From a bacterium (GTDB lineage: Bacteria > UBA6262), in assembly GCA_028716025.1 (NCBI GenBank), contig JAQUQP010000115.1, positions 1-6,338 on the forward strand: DNA of 6,338 nucleotides, read 5' to 3'. The notes under the pieces were generated by a model, which saw only the letters and a list, made by a program, of their open reading frames with translations, was not told where the DNA came from and made no database searches. This document shows, one piece after another, positions 5,969 through 6,338 of the stretch. Numbering within the stretch: position 1 is the stretch's first letter; each line of letters begins with the position of its first letter. Position numbers and translations under genes: made by a program.

Positions 5969-6338
5969 TTTTTAGGCTCTTTCTCATGTATTCGATCTGG
6001 TTCATTAGACCCTTTTCAAAACTTATTTTAGGATAATATCCAATCTTTTTATGGGCATTGCCTATTTGCGCCCAGGTACTAATTACATCTCCCATCGCTT
6101 TGGTCGAATATATCCTTTTTAATTTATTTCCTGTTATTTTCTCGATCTTATCTAACACTTCATTTATGGTTTGGTTGCTGCCACTCCCGATATTAAAACA
6201 TTCTCCCGAAATATGGTTCTTCATAGCTAAAATATTAGCCTCTATAATATCCGTGACATAGGTAAAATCTCTCCTTTGATTTCCATCACCGTAAATCACT
6301 ATTTCTTCATTTTGGAGAGCGGCTTTGATAAATTTATA
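5961..6338 (-). CDS. NAD-dependent sugar epimerase/dehydratase, C-terminal part (partial)
   Basis: The open frame continues without a stop to the right edge, giving 125 visible residues and no N-terminus. The GTG at 6299 is an internal valine, not a start, because the family-conserved residues KFIKAALQNEEI directly precede it. The visible part is the substrate-binding end of an extended short-chain dehydrogenase. It shows IYGDGNQRRDFTYVTDI (the G-D-G-x-Q-x-R-D-F signature), CFNIGSGSNQTINEVLDKI, and a MGDVISTWAQIGNAHKKIGYYP segment near the end. This fits UDP-glucose/UDP-GlcNAc 4-epimerase-like or related nucleotide-sugar enzymes. The Rossmann NAD site and catalytic YxxxK are outside the window, so the exact reaction is unknown. 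Its stop overlaps the glycosyltransferase start by 8 nt. Confidence 0.88.
   Translation of the reverse strand, partial: YKFIKAALQNEEIVIYGDGNQRRDFTYVTDIIEANILAMKNHISGECFNIGSGSNQTINEVLDKIEKITGNKLKRIYSTKAMGDVISTWAQIGNAHKKIGYYPKISFEKGLMNQIEYMRKSLKIG

Noticed and set aside
6297..6299. GTG as the start of a short 112-residue protein.
   Set aside because: The frame stays open to the window edge and the preceding residues match the epimerase family, so this is an internal valine of a gene cut by the window.

Overview
All recognisable genes lie on the minus strand, so the window reads right to left. The base composition (by eye low-to-mid 40s % GC), archaeal-type LeuC/LeuD subunits, a cell-surface glycan cluster with an O-antigen-ligase-type membrane protein, and frequent TTG starts suggest a Gram-negative-type bacterium from a poorly cultivated lineage. 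Omnitrophota or a deltaproteobacterium-like group would fit, but this is an inference from protein style and no marker gene is present.

Right part (6338 to 3148): three overlapping genes form the end of a surface-polysaccharide operon. They are the C-terminal part of an NAD-dependent sugar epimerase/dehydratase (cut by the window edge), a GT4-family glycosyltransferase starting at TTG, and an O-antigen ligase/polymerase-type membrane protein with a C-terminal TPR tail. Overlaps of 8 and 11 nt indicate translational coupling. Together they would make a nucleotide sugar, transfer it to a growing glycan, and ligate or polymerise the finished glycan.

Middle (3170 to 1211): a strong sigma70-like promoter (TTGAAA, 17 bp, TATAAT, with an extended -10 TG) sits across the stop codon of the ligase gene. 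It drives leuC (TTG start) and leuD, the two subunits of a 3-isopropylmalate dehydratase-type enzyme. The 117-bp gap between them holds degenerate 8-bp tandem units arranged as inverted repeats.

Left part (1144 to 1): next comes a response regulator with a receiver domain and a divergent GGDEF domain (GGDDF, with a KxxD at the I-site position). It is followed by an intergenic stretch that folds into a long imperfect hairpin whose 3' arm is partly duplicated. At the very edge there is a good ribosome binding site and a TTG start giving M-S-K-T-Y-N-V-T. These eight residues resemble the N-terminus of isopropylmalate/isocitrate dehydrogenases, so the unit may be leuC-leuD-regulator-leuB. The most interesting points are this regulator placed inside an apparent leucine-type operon and the two structured intergenic elements.
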